Positions 1-7,569 of a DNA stretch of 35,136 bases are shown piece by piece. The stretch comes from Curtobacterium sp. A7_M15 (GTDB lineage: Bacteria > Actinomycetota > Actinomycetes > Actinomycetales > Microbacteriaceae), in contig NZ_JAUZED010000030.1 of NCBI RefSeq assembly GCF_030705415.1, forward strand, positions 1 to 35,136, in the 5' to 3' direction. The notes under the pieces were generated by a model. It saw only the letters and a list, made by a program, of their open reading frames with translations. It had not been told where the DNA came from and made no database searches. Within the stretch, counting starts at the first letter, position 1. Each line of letters starts with the position of its first letter. Made by a program: the position numbers and the translations under genes.

Positions 1-1
1 G

Positions 2-26
2 CGGCAGGCGCGGCCGGCCGCTGCCG
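2..26. terminator. GC-rich inverted repeat after the first oxidoreductase gene
   Basis: CGGCAG at 2-7 pairs with CTGCCG at 21-26, around a GC core that can pair further. It lies just past the stop codon of the leftward gene that ends at 44, where an intrinsic hairpin terminator would be expected. There is no U-tract, as is usual in this GC-rich sequence. Sequence beyond the window edge could change the reading. Confidence 0.35.
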
Positions 27-43
27 ACCGACCCGCCGCGCCC

Positions 44-1153
44 CTACGCGACCGGCGCCGGCACCGCCAGCAGCTCGCGCACCCGCGGCGCGACCTGCGT
101 GCCGTAGAGCTCGATCGACCGCATCATGTCCTCGTGCGGCAACCGCCCCGTCGCGTACCGCATGTCGAACCGCGAGACCCCGAGGATCCGCATGTTCCGC
201 GCGATCTTCCGGGCGACCGTCTCCGGCGACCCGACGTAGAGCGAACCGCCGGCCGAGAGCCCGGCGCGGTAGCCGGCGGCGTCCAGGGGCGGCCAGCCGC
301 GCTCCCGACCGAGCTGGTCGGTGACGGCCTTGTGGTACGGCCAGTAGCGCTCGGCGGCCTCCTCGTCGGTGGCGGCGACGAACCCGGGCGAGTGCATCGC
401 GATCGGCTGCTGCGGCAGGTCGAGCTGTGCGAGCGCCTGGCGGTAGAGCCGCGAGAACGGGGCGAACTGCGCGGGCTGCCCACCGATGATCGCGAGGAAG
501 AGCGGGAGCCCGTAGGACGCCGCACGGATGACGGACTGCGGGGAGCCGCCGACGCCGATCCAGGTCGGGATGGGGCCGTGCTCGAGCTTCGGGTAGACGT
601 CCTGGTCGACGAGCGACGCGCGCTTCGTGCCGGACCAGGTGACCTTGTCGCCCCCGCGGAGGGCCGCCCACAGCTGGAGCTTCTCCTCGAAGAGGACCTC
701 GTAGTCGCTCAGCTCGTAGCCGAACAGCGGGAAGGACTCGGTGAAGGACCCGCGACCGAGGATGACCTCGGCGCGGCCGTCGGAGATCGCGTCGACGGTG
801 GCGAAGCGCTCGTACACGCGGACCGGGTCGTCCGAGGAGAGCACGGTCACGGCGCTGCCCAGACGGATGCGCGAGGTCGAGGCGGCGATCGCGGCGAGGA
901 CGACCTCGGGGGCGCTCACGATGAAGTCGGCACGGTGGTGCTCGCCGACGCCGATGAAGTCGAGGCCGACCTGGTCGGCGAGGACGGCCTGCGCGACGAC
1001 GTCGCGGATGCTCTGCGCGTCGGACTTGACGCTGCCGTCGGGCAGTTCCGTGACGTCGCCGAACGTGTCGAGGCCGAGCTGCACGGGGCCGATCCGCTCG
1101 GGTGCGGGCGGCGGCACGTCCGAGGGGCGGTCGGTACCGAATGCGTTGCTCAT
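44..1153 (-). CDS. LLM-class flavin-dependent oxidoreductase (luciferase-like monooxygenase)
   Basis: This is a 369-aa luciferase-like TIM-barrel protein, expected to use reduced flavin (FMNH2 or F420) to oxidise an unknown substrate in the cytoplasm. Visible family features are an N-terminal beta strand (VQLGLDTFG), the GVGEHH segment near residue 70, SRIRLGSAVTVLSSDDP, the RAEVILGRGS loop and PIPTWIGVGGSPQS. It resembles the subgroup annotated as Atu2307/SP_0267 monooxygenases. I chose the ATG at 1153 because GGAGGAG sits 5 bases upstream; an in-frame GTG at 1165 contains that ribosome site and is unlikely to be used. It diverges from the SDR gene, and a perfect 22-bp palindrome covers its likely promoter. 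The substrate cannot be told from the sequence. Confidence 0.88.
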   Translation of the reverse strand: MSNAFGTDRPSDVPPPAPERIGPVQLGLDTFGDVTELPDGSVKSDAQSIRDVVAQAVLADQVGLDFIGVGEHHRADFIVSAPEVVLAAIAASTSRIRLGSAVTVLSSDDPVRVYERFATVDAISDGRAEVILGRGSFTESFPLFGYELSDYEVLFEEKLQLWAALRGGDKVTWSGTKRASLVDQDVYPKLEHGPIPTWIGVGGSPQSVIRAASYGLPLFLAIIGGQPAQFAPFSRLYRQALAQLDLPQQPIAMHSPGFVAATDEEAAERYWPYHKAVTDQLGRERGWPPLDAAGYRAGLSAGGSLYVGSPETVARKIARNMRILGVSRFDMRYATGRLPHEDMMRSIELYGTQVAPRVRELLAVPAPVA

Positions 1154-1181
1154 GGTCTCCTCCACTGACGACCGTCACACA

Positions 1182-1203
1182 ATTCAATGCGTTTGCATTG
1201 AAT
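1182..1203. promoter_or_regulatory. Perfect 9+4+9 palindrome, probable repressor operator
   Basis: ATTCAATGC, a GTTT spacer and GCATTGAAT form a perfect inverted repeat. Its AT-richness is striking here. It lies 28 bases upstream of the leftward oxidoreductase start, where a promoter should be, and 36 bases upstream of the -10-like TAGCGT of the rightward SDR. It could therefore control both genes. The size and symmetry suit a dimeric MarR, PadR or TetR-type regulator; no such gene is adjacent. Confidence 0.7.
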
Positions 1204-1239
1204 GTACCACGCGGGCACCCGATCCGCACCCGCCGCGAG

Positions 1240-1245
1240 TAGCGT
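1240..1245 (+). promoter_or_regulatory. -10 hexamer TAGCGT of a leaderless SDR mRNA
   Basis: TAGCGT ends 7 bases before the ATG at 1253, so transcription would begin at or next to the start codon. No Shine-Dalgarno sequence is present. The same arrangement recurs across the window. Confidence 0.6.
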
Positions 1246-1252
1246 CACGCCC

Positions 1253-2161
1253 ATGCCGCAGATCCCCGACCAGACCGGCCGCCGCATCGTCGTCACCGGC
1301 GCGAACAGCGGAACCGGCAAGGAGACCGCCACCCGCCTCGCCGCCGCCGGCGCCTCCGTCGTGCTCGCCGTGCGGACGATCGCCAAGGGCGAGCAGGCCG
1401 CGGCCGACATCCGCGCCGCACACCCCGACGCCGACGTCGAGGTGCGCGAGCTCGACCTCGCCGACCTCGCGAGCGTGCGACGGTTCGCCGCGGGCATCGC
1501 CGCCGACGACCGGACGCTCGACGTCCTCGTCAACAACGCCGGGGTGATGGCGCCCCCGAAGCGCTTCGAGACGGTGGACGGCTTCGAGCTGCAGTTCGGC
1601 ACGAACTTCCTCGGTCCGTTCGCCCTGACGAACCTGCTGCTCCCGACCCTGCTGCGCTCGCCCGACGCCCGGGTCGCGACGATGTCGAGCCTCGCGGCGA
1701 TCCCCGGCCGGATCCGGTTCGACGACCTGCAGTGGGAGCACGGCTACAACGGCTGGCGGGCCTACGCGCAGTCGAAGCTCGCCGACCTGCTGCTGGCCCT
1801 GCACCTGCACCGGCTGTCGGTCGAACTCGACTGGCCGCTCGTGAGCACCGCCGCCCACCCCGGCTACACCCGGACGAACCTGCAGTCGGCGGGTCGGTCG
1901 CTCGGCCGCTCGAAGCCGGTCCGCTCGTCGGACCGGGCGCTGCCCTTCACGCAGGACGTCGCGCAGGGCTCCGAGCCGCTGCTCTACGCCGCGGTCGGCC
2001 CGAACGCGGTCGGTGGGGCGTACTACGGGCCGTCGGGGCCGTTCGGACTCGTCGGACCGACCACGACCGTGACGATCCCCGGCTCGGCGCGGAAGGCCGA
2101 CCTGGCCCGGTCCCTCTGGGCCGTGGCCGAGGACCTCACCGGCACCGCACCGCCGGCCTGA
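1253..2161 (+). CDS. SDR family NAD(P)-dependent oxidoreductase
   Basis: A 302-aa short-chain dehydrogenase/reductase of the retinol-dehydrogenase/protochlorophyllide-reductase-like type. The Rossmann dinucleotide-binding motif is TGANSGTGK near residue 13, and VLVNNAGVM provides the NNAG motif near residue 92. ATMSS supplies the catalytic serine region and YAQSK the Tyr-x-x-x-Lys pair near residue 165. Length is normal for this larger SDR subgroup. The ATG at 1253 is preferred over the in-frame ATG at 1202 because it sits 7 bases after a good -10 hexamer and because the extra N-terminus is not family-like. It shares a palindrome-bearing intergenic region with the divergent flavin oxidoreductase, suggesting a common inducible redox function. 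Substrate unknown. Confidence 0.9.
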   Translation: MPQIPDQTGRRIVVTGANSGTGKETATRLAAAGASVVLAVRTIAKGEQAAADIRAAHPDADVEVRELDLADLASVRRFAAGIAADDRTLDVLVNNAGVMAPPKRFETVDGFELQFGTNFLGPFALTNLLLPTLLRSPDARVATMSSLAAIPGRIRFDDLQWEHGYNGWRAYAQSKLADLLLALHLHRLSVELDWPLVSTAAHPGYTRTNLQSAGRSLGRSKPVRSSDRALPFTQDVAQGSEPLLYAAVGPNAVGGAYYGPSGPFGLVGPTTTVTIPGSARKADLARSLWAVAEDLTGTAPPA

Positions 2162-2180
2162 CGGTCGGGATCGCGGTCCA

Positions 2181-2190
2181 GGAGGCGCGG
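2181..2190. repeat. Half site of the dispersed GGAGGCGCGG palindrome family
   Basis: GGAGGCGCGG matches exactly the left arm of the hairpin at 34252-34283 and that of 10602-10637. No matching right arm follows, so this is a lone arm. It lies in the 50-bp gap between two converging genes. Confidence 0.4.
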
Positions 2191-2211
2191 CTCACCCCCG
2201 CCAGTCGACCG

Positions 2212-2976
2212 TCAGAACCGCACGTGGTCGCGTTCGAACGCCGCGGTCACCGCCGCCGCGATCGCCCGCTGTCCACGCGCCGTGGGGTGCACGTCGTCGG
2301 ACTGCATCCACGTCGGGTGCCCCCGCAGCGGTTCACCGATGTCGACGTAGGTGCCACCCTCGCGGGCCAGGGCGTGCCGGAGCGCCCCCGAGATCGACGC
2401 GAGCTGCGCGGGCGGGGCGTCCTCGTTCCAGATGGCGCTCAGTCCGATGAGCCGGGCGTGCGGCAGCCGGCGGTGCACCTCGTCGACGACCTGGTCGGTG
2501 GCGCTCCGGACGAGGGCGGTGTCGAGGCCGAGGTCGTTCGAGCTCGCCTGCACGACAACGACCTCGGGGCGGAGTCCGATCGCACGCTTGACGATGGTCG
2601 CGTAGTCGCTCGCGCAGTCGTCGTCGTCACCGAGGGCGGCCACGCCGGCACCGTCGCACGACAGGTTCGTGAGCGACCAGCCCTGGGCGTCCGCGACGAG
2701 GGCCGGCCACGCCTCGGCGGTGGTGAGACCGTGCCCGGCGGTGATCGAGTCACCGACGACCACGACGTCGACGCCCGCGGCGTCGTCCCACGGTCGTGTC
2801 GGCTCGGCGGTGGAGCGCGTCCCGGCAGTGCTGTGCGTCCCGACGGGACCGTGCGTCCCGACGGGACCGTGCGTCCCGTCGGCGGCCGCCGGTGGACCCG
2901 AGGCGCACGACCCGAGGGAGACGGCCACGACGACGGCCGTGAGGACGGCGAGCACGCTCCGGGTTGCGGTGGTCAC
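2212..2976 (-). CDS. SGNH/GDSL-family hydrolase, predicted lipoprotein
   Basis: A 254-aa extracytoplasmic esterase/lipase-like protein. A hydrophobic N-terminus (VLAVLTAVVVAVSL) ends in the lipobox LGSC, so the mature protein should be lipid-anchored at Cys24. Residues of about 35-58 form a low-complexity linker containing GTHGPV repeats. The SGNH catalytic signatures follow: VVGDSITAG (nucleophile Ser), SSND (block III Asn) and DDVHP (catalytic Asp and His near the C-terminus). The start is a GTG with TACGGT 8 bases upstream and no Shine-Dalgarno sequence. It converges on the SDR gene. The substrate, perhaps an acetylated glycan or lipid ester, is not deducible. Confidence 0.88.
   Translation of the reverse strand: MTTATRSVLAVLTAVVVAVSLGSCASGPPAAADGTHGPVGTHGPVGTHSTAGTRSTAEPTRPWDDAAGVDVVVVGDSITAGHGLTTAEAWPALVADAQGWSLTNLSCDGAGVAALGDDDDCASDYATIVKRAIGLRPEVVVVQASSNDLGLDTALVRSATDQVVDEVHRRLPHARLIGLSAIWNEDAPPAQLASISGALRHALAREGGTYVDIGEPLRGHPTWMQSDDVHPTARGQRAIAAAVTAAFERDHVRF
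2833..2882. repeat. 18-bp tandem repeat inside the GDSL lipoprotein gene
   Basis: The unit GTGCGTCCCGACGGGACC occurs exactly at 2833-2850 and 2851-2868, followed by a partial third copy from 2869. On the coding (minus) strand it encodes the GTHGPV repeat in the linker after the lipobox. The copy number could vary by slippage without breaking the frame. Confidence 0.8.
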
Positions 2977-3034
2977 GAACGGTGACCGTACGCGCTCCGA
3001 CCATGACCGGCCGCGCCGTGCGCTGCGGGTGCGC

Positions 3035-3823
3035 TCAGGCGTGGTGCAGCTCGACCGAACCGTCCAACCGCCCGGGCTCGGTCAGCCGGGCGTGCTGCAG
3101 CACGGTGCGCCCGGGTCCCACCGCCGCCGCGACGATCGACAGCGTGGCGACGTGCCCCTCCGCCTCGTGGGCGTCCCGGAGGATCGCGTCCGGGTCGTCC
3201 GCGGGCAGCGAGGCCGACTCGGCGAGCAGGCCGAACCAGCCGCCCCACCCGTCGCCGGCGTCGGCACCGGCGTCGGCCGCGCGCAGTTCGTCGAAGGGGC
3301 CGAGCACCGGCGGACCGACCGGGGCGCCGACCGCGCGGAAGGCGTCGAGCCAGCGGCCGACGCGCGGCGCAGCGGGGTCGTCCGGTTCGCCGTGCGTGAC
3401 CATGTGCACGCCGGGGCCGAGCACGGTCGTCCGGACCTCGGTGCCGTCCCAGGTCGTGACCTCGGCGCCGTCGGCCGTCGCCCGGACGAGGTTGAACGCG
3501 CGCGTCGTGGGGACCGTGCCGTCGTGACCGGGGAGTGCACCGGTGACCGCGTCGAGCGGGACGACCCCGCGGGTGGTCCAGGTGCCGTCGTCGGTCGGTA
3601 CCGGTTCGCCACGGTTGAGGACGACCGCGAGGCCGGCCTCGTCGGAGGCCGCGAGCCACGCCCCGCCGGCCGAACGGTCACGGACGCCGCGGACCGACGG
3701 GTCACGGTCGGGCCACCAAGCGGCGGGCGGGTCCCACGGACGCTCCGGGGACTCGTCGCGCATGGCGAGCATCGTGACGGGCCACTCGGACCCCGGGTCG
3801 ACGCGGACGACGACGGTGCACAT
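3035..3823 (-). CDS. NRDE/TANGO2 family protein
   Basis: A 262-aa member of the NRDE (TANGO2-like) family. Seen in the sequence are the N-terminal MCTVVVR with the conserved Cys2, MRDES (the position of the family's NRDE signature) and a later NRGEP. The N-terminal cysteine suggests an Ntn-hydrolase-like fold, and eukaryotic relatives have been linked to haem and lipid handling; the bacterial role is not settled. The ATG at 3823 has GAGGAT 7 bases upstream and no obvious Shine-Dalgarno sequence. The gene diverges from coaBC, with only 41 bases between the two start codons, so the promoters overlap back to back. Confidence 0.8.
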   Translation of the reverse strand: MCTVVVRVDPGSEWPVTMLAMRDESPERPWDPPAAWWPDRDPSVRGVRDRSAGGAWLAASDEAGLAVVLNRGEPVPTDDGTWTTRGVVPLDAVTGALPGHDGTVPTTRAFNLVRATADGAEVTTWDGTEVRTTVLGPGVHMVTHGEPDDPAAPRVGRWLDAFRAVGAPVGPPVLGPFDELRAADAGADAGDGWGGWFGLLAESASLPADDPDAILRDAHEAEGHVATLSIVAAAVGPGRTVLQHARLTEPGRLDGSVELHHA

Positions 3824-3851
3824 GGGAACGATCCTCGCACGGGGTCCCGGG

Positions 3852-3857
3852 TAGCGT
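3852..3857 (+). promoter_or_regulatory. -10 hexamer TAGCGT of a leaderless coaBC mRNA
   Basis: TAGCGT ends 7 bases before the GTG at 3865. This spacing favours the second of two in-frame GTG codons (3856 and 3865) as the real start, since the first lies inside the promoter hexamer. Confidence 0.6.
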
Positions 3858-3864
3858 GACCGGT

Positions 3865-5142
3865 GTGAACGCAGCAGCAGAGGGCCGTCTGACCGTCGTC
3901 GTCGGGATCACCGGGGGCATCGCAGCGTACAAGGCCGTCGGCGTCGTCCGCGACCTCGTCAAGCGCGGCCACGACGTGCACGTCGTCCCGACCGAGGGCG
4001 CACTGCGCTTCGTCGGGCTGCCCACCCTCGAGGCGCTCAGCCGCAACCCCGTCACCACGAGCGTGTTCGACGACGTCGCCGAGGTGCGCCACGTCTCACT
4101 CGGGCGCCGGGCAGACCTCGTGGTCGTCGCCCCGGCCACGGCGGATGCCCTTGCCCGGATGACCTCCGGGCTCGCCGGGGACCTGCTCGGCACGACGCTG
4201 CTCGCGACGGAGGCACCCGTCGTCGTGGCGCCCGCGATGCACCCGCAGATGTGGGAGCACCCGGCGACCCGGGCGAACGTCCAGACCCTGCGGGACCGCG
4301 GCGTCCGGTTCGTCGGCCCCGTGGTCGGGGCCCTGACGGGCGACGACGCCGGGATCGGTCGGATGGCGGAGCCCGAGGACATCGTGGCCGGTGCACTCGC
4401 CGTACTGCAGCGCGGGACGGAAGCGGACGGCACCGGCACCGGTACCGGCACCGGAGCCCGTGGCGAACTCGGCGACCTCGCCGGCGTCCGCGTCGTCGTG
4501 AGCGCCGGCGGCACACGGGAGCCCTTCGACCCGGTCCGCTTCGTCGGCAACCGCTCGAGCGGCCGCCAGGGCGTCGCGATCGCCGCCGAGGCCGCGCGAC
4601 GCGGCGCCGACGTGACGCTCGTGAGCGCGAACGTCGAGGCGTCCCTCACCGCCGGGCTCGACGCGACCGTCGTCCCCGTCGGTTCTGCCCTGGAGCTGGC
4701 CGACGCGGTGCAGGCCGCTTCCGCCGACGCCGACGTCGTCGTGATGACCGCTGCCGTCGCCGACTACCGCCCGTCAGAGGTGCGAGCCGACAAGCTCAAG
4801 AAGGAGGCGCAGGGCGACACCATGACGCTCGAGCTGGTGCGCAATCCCGACGTCCTCGCCGACCTCGTCGCGTCCCGTCGGACCGGGCAGATCATCGTCG
4901 GCTTCGCGGCGGAGACCGAACCCGACCGCGCCGCACGCATCGAGCTCGGCCGCGCCAAGATCGCCCGGAAGCCGGCCGACCTGCTCGTCGTGAACCACGT
5001 CGGCTGGTCGGCGGGGTTCGAACGCGAGGAGAACGCCGTCGAGGTACTCGTCCCCGGCGGCGAGGTGGTCCGCGAGGCGTCCGGCAGCAAGACCGACGTG
5101 GCGACCGTCGTCCTCGACCTCGTCGCCACTGCCCTGACCTGA
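3865..5142 (+). CDS. coaBC: Bifunctional phosphopantothenoylcysteine decarboxylase / phosphopantothenate-cysteine ligase
   Basis: A 425-aa CoaBC (Dfp) enzyme, catalysing two consecutive steps of coenzyme A synthesis: ligation of cysteine to 4'-phosphopantothenate and then FMN-dependent decarboxylation. The N-terminal CoaC domain (about 1-180) shows GITGGIAAYK, RHVSLGRRADLVVVAPATAD with the active-site His, and PAMHPQMW. The C-terminal CoaB domain (about 205-425) shows VSAGGTREPFDPVRFVGN, RSSGRQG and TAAVADYRP followed by KLKK. A Gly-Thr repeat linker separates them. The decarboxylase flap reads LTGDDAGIGRMAEP and lacks the Cys of E. coli Dfp; from memory, mycobacterial CoaBC also has LTG here, so this looks lineage-typical. 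GTG 3865 is the start suggested by the leaderless promoter. Confidence 0.95.
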   Translation: MNAAAEGRLTVVVGITGGIAAYKAVGVVRDLVKRGHDVHVVPTEGALRFVGLPTLEALSRNPVTTSVFDDVAEVRHVSLGRRADLVVVAPATADALARMTSGLAGDLLGTTLLATEAPVVVAPAMHPQMWEHPATRANVQTLRDRGVRFVGPVVGALTGDDAGIGRMAEPEDIVAGALAVLQRGTEADGTGTGTGTGARGELGDLAGVRVVVSAGGTREPFDPVRFVGNRSSGRQGVAIAAEAARRGADVTLVSANVEASLTAGLDATVVPVGSALELADAVQAASADADVVVMTAAVADYRPSEVRADKLKKEAQGDTMTLELVRNPDVLADLVASRRTGQIIVGFAAETEPDRAARIELGRAKIARKPADLLVVNHVGWSAGFEREENAVEVLVPGGEVVREASGSKTDVATVVLDLVATALT

Positions 5143-5186
5143 GCGCTCCCCGAGTGTCCCGGGCGCACCACGGGCACCATGGGGAC

Positions 5187-5585
5187 ATGCGACGACGCGA
5201 GCGCGAACGACGCGCCACCCGGACGGCCGCCCTCCTCGCCGTCCTGCTGGGCGGGGCCGGCGTCACCCACTTCCTGCGGCCGACCGGCTACGACCGGATC
5301 GTCCCGGACGCCCTCCCGAAGCGCCTGACCACCCTGGCGTCCGGCGCCGCCGAGCTCGGCATCGCGACCGGCCTGGCGATCCCCGCCACGCGCCGTGCTG
5401 CGGGCTGGGCCGCCGCCGTGCTCTTCCTCGCCGTCTTCCCGGCGAACGTGAAGATGGCGGACGACCTGCTCGACAGCCCGCGGTCGACGCGCGCGATGCG
5501 GCTCGTCTCGGTGCTCCGCCTGCCGCTGCAGGCACCCCTCGTCGCCTGGGCCGTGCGCGTCGGTCGGCACGCGCCACGACGGTGA
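5187..5585 (+). CDS. DoxX-like small membrane protein
   Basis: A 132-aa predicted integral membrane protein with about four hydrophobic segments: TAALLAVLLGGAGVTHF, TTLASGAAELGIATGLAI, GWAAAVLFLAVFPANV and the C-terminal VLRLPLQAPLVAWAV. The ligand-poor core with GVTHFLRP near residue 25, GAAELGIATGL and FPANVKMA resembles DoxX/DoxX-like proteins, whose biochemical role is mostly unknown. The N-terminus is strongly basic (MRRRERERR), fitting the positive-inside rule. The ATG at 5187 follows CACCAT by 6 bases. Its stop overlaps the next gene's GTG by 4 bases, so the two are probably translated together. Confidence 0.75.
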   Translation: MRRRERERRATRTAALLAVLLGGAGVTHFLRPTGYDRIVPDALPKRLTTLASGAAELGIATGLAIPATRRAAGWAAAVLFLAVFPANVKMADDLLDSPRSTRAMRLVSVLRLPLQAPLVAWAVRVGRHAPRR

Positions 5586-6361
5586 CCGTGCCCGCGCGGG
5601 ACCGGGCGGCGGTCGCCCTGCTGCATCGCCCGGTGACGGTGCACGCCTGGGAGGACGTCGTCTTCGCGCACTGGCGCCACGAGCCCGCGTCCCTCGCTCG
5701 ACTGGTGCCCCGCGGCACCCGCCCCGACGTCGTCGACGGGAGTGCGTGGGCCGGTCTCACGGCGTACGTCTTCCGCGAGACGCGGGTGCCGCCGTTCCCG
5801 CCGTCGGGACGACTCGGATCGATGACCGAGGTGACCGTCGAGGTGCTCACCGTCGACGACCGCGGCCGCCGCGGGGTCGCCTACCGCACGGTCGACACCG
5901 CGAACGTCCCCGCGATCGTCGCCGCCCACACCCTGCTCGGGGTGCCGTACACGTTCGCGCACGCGCGGGCACGTCGTCGTGGCGACACGCTGTCCTACCG
6001 ATCGGTCCGGCACCCGGCACGGTCGCTGCAACCGGCCCGGTCGCTGCTCCGCTCCCCGCGGTTGCGCGGTCGGCCGCGCCACGACGCCACGGTCCGGGTC
6101 GTGGTCGGCGATGTCGTCGACGACCAGCTGGCGACGGACCTCACGACCCGGCAGGGGATCCACGCCCGGCACCTCGCCCAGACGCTGTTCTGGCAGCGCC
6201 AGCACGAGCCGCTGACGATCCGGTCGGCTCGCCTCGAGCGCCTCGGCGGCGACCTGCCGGACGCCGTCGGGATGCCCGGGCTCCTCGACCGCGAACCCGA
6301 CTCGCTGCTCGTCGTGGACGGCACGACCGTCCGGTACGCCTGGGGGGACGTGGTCCGGTGA
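5582..6361 (+). CDS. YqjF family protein (DUF2071)
   Basis: A 259-aa protein matching the DUF2071/YqjF pattern. It begins with a WEDVVFAHWRHEP segment, continues through LVPRGTRPDVVDGSAWAGLTAYVF, and then reads TEVTVEVLTVD, RGVAYRTVDTANVPAIVAAHTLLGVPY. Function is unknown; the fold is related to acetoacetate decarboxylase-like proteins. The GTG start overlaps the upstream stop (GTGA at 5582-5585), and its own stop overlaps the next GTG. The gene is therefore the middle member of a tightly coupled trio. The C-terminal half, after about residue 140, carries an Arg-rich stretch and is less clearly conserved. Confidence 0.78.
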   Translation: MTVPARDRAAVALLHRPVTVHAWEDVVFAHWRHEPASLARLVPRGTRPDVVDGSAWAGLTAYVFRETRVPPFPPSGRLGSMTEVTVEVLTVDDRGRRGVAYRTVDTANVPAIVAAHTLLGVPYTFAHARARRRGDTLSYRSVRHPARSLQPARSLLRSPRLRGRPRHDATVRVVVGDVVDDQLATDLTTRQGIHARHLAQTLFWQRQHEPLTIRSARLERLGGDLPDAVGMPGLLDREPDSLLVVDGTTVRYAWGDVVR

Positions 6362-6792
6362 ACGACGACCCTCACGACCTCGACCGGTTCGTCCGTGCGC
6401 AACAGGGCACGTACGAGACCGCGCTCGCCGAGCTCCGCAGCGGCCGGAAGTCCTCGCACTGGATGTGGTTCGTGTTCCCGCAGCTGAGCGGACTCGGCCG
6501 CTCGCCGACCGCGCAGCGCTACGCACTGGACGGCGTCGACGAGACGCGGGCCTACCTCGCCCACCCCGCCCTCGGGCCGCGGTTGCTCGAGGCGACCAGC
6601 GCGGCGGGGACCGCTCCCGCCCGGACCGCCGACGAGCTGCTCGGCGGCGTCGACGCGCTGAAACTCCGGTCGTCCATGACGCTCTTCGCAGCGGCCGCCG
6701 ACGACCCCGGACCGTTCCGGGCCGTCCTCGACCGCTGGTACGGCGGCACCGAGGACCCGGTCACCATCCGGCTGCTCCACCCCCACGACTGA
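6358..6792 (+). CDS. DUF1810 family protein
   Basis: A 144-aa small soluble protein with the DUF1810 signature: DLDRFVRAQQGTYETALAELRSG near the N-terminus, then SSHWMWFVFPQLSGLGRSP, AQRYAL, YLAHPALGPRLLEA and DALKLRSSMTLF. Length is normal for the family. The fold resembles calpastatin-like or YbeU-type small proteins; no reaction is known. The GTG start at 6358 overlaps the previous stop codon (GTGA). This is the last gene of the DoxX-YqjF-DUF1810 chain. The downstream GntR gene has its own promoter and ribosome site. Confidence 0.85.
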   Translation: MNDDPHDLDRFVRAQQGTYETALAELRSGRKSSHWMWFVFPQLSGLGRSPTAQRYALDGVDETRAYLAHPALGPRLLEATSAAGTAPARTADELLGGVDALKLRSSMTLFAAAADDPGPFRAVLDRWYGGTEDPVTIRLLHPHD

Positions 6793-6817
6793 CACGCTGC
6801 CGACCGACAGGGACACC

Positions 6818-6841
6818 GTTCACATATCAGGTACGGTGAAC
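6818..6841. promoter_or_regulatory. Inverted repeat over the GntR gene promoter
   Basis: GTTCAC at 6818-6823 and GTGAAC at 6836-6841 flank an AT-rich 12-base centre. The right half overlaps TACGGT at 6832-6837, a plausible -10 for the following regulator gene. A GntR dimer could bind here and control its own gene. Confidence 0.45.
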
Positions 6842-6897
6842 CGTGCGTCCACACCGACCGGTGGGGCGACCGCGCGCCACGATCCCGGAGGAACCCC

Positions 6898-7548
6898 ATG
6901 CCGGTCCCCAGCAGTGCACCGACCGAGCACCAGCTGCTCCGCGACACCGTCCGGCTCAAGATCCACGCGGCCATCATGGACGGCACGCTCGAACCCGGGG
7001 AGCGGCTCAACGACGACGAGCTCATCGCCTGGCTGGGCGTCTCCCGCACCCCGATCCGCGAAGCCCTCAGCCAGCTCGCGCGCGCCGGACTCATCGAGAT
7101 GGCGCCGAACCGGTACACCCGGGTCACCACACCGGACCCGGCCGAGGTGGTCGAGGCACTGCAGACCCTGGGCGTCCTGTTCGGCGGGGTCGTCCGGCTG
7201 GCGGTCCCCCGGCTCGGTGCGAGCGCGAAGAAGAAGATCCTCGCCCAGCTCGACGCCACGATCGCGGACTACGAGTCGCACGACGTCGCGGCGGTGAACC
7301 GTGACGCACTCGCGGTGTTCGCCCGCTACGTCGAGGAGTGCGGCAACGAGAACCTCCAGCGCGTCTGCCGGGACACCATGGACGGTCTCGCCTTCCGACT
7401 GCGACTGCCGAACCTCGACGAACTCGTCGACTGGGACCAGATGGCCGCCGACTTCCGCCGCCTGCGCGAGGCCACCGCGTCCGGGGACAACATCGAGGCG
7501 GAGCTCGCGACCGAGGCGATCCACCTGCTCCCCGGCGAGAAACGCTGA
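6898..7548 (+). CDS. GntR family transcriptional regulator (FadR-like)
   Basis: A 216-aa regulator. Residues about 12-75 form the GntR winged helix-turn-helix: LRDTVRLKIHAAIMDGTLEPGERLNDDELIAWLGVS, with RTPIREALSQLARAGLIEM as the recognition part. The rest (about 85-210) is mostly helical, consistent with an FCD/VanR-type ligand-binding domain, though I cannot pick out a clear Asp/His/His metal site. The ATG is preceded by GGAGGAA at a good distance. An inverted repeat lies over its likely promoter, suggesting autoregulation. Neighbouring genes do not reveal its effector. Confidence 0.88.
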   Translation: MPVPSSAPTEHQLLRDTVRLKIHAAIMDGTLEPGERLNDDELIAWLGVSRTPIREALSQLARAGLIEMAPNRYTRVTTPDPAEVVEALQTLGVLFGGVVRLAVPRLGASAKKKILAQLDATIADYESHDVAAVNRDALAVFARYVEECGNENLQRVCRDTMDGLAFRLRLPNLDELVDWDQMAADFRRLREATASGDNIEAELATEAIHLLPGEKR

Positions 7549-7569
7549 CTCCACCTGAGTCGCCGTACA

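Noticed and set aside
1154-1165. GTG start at 1165 for the first oxidoreductase
   Set aside because: This codon and the next ones form the GGAGGAG ribosome site for the ATG at 1153, so the shorter form is the sensible start.
4425-4462. Short CACCGG-type repeat as a regulatory or CRISPR-like element
   Set aside because: It is in frame within coaBC and encodes a Gly-Thr linker between the two enzyme domains. There is no repeat-spacer structure anywhere in the window.
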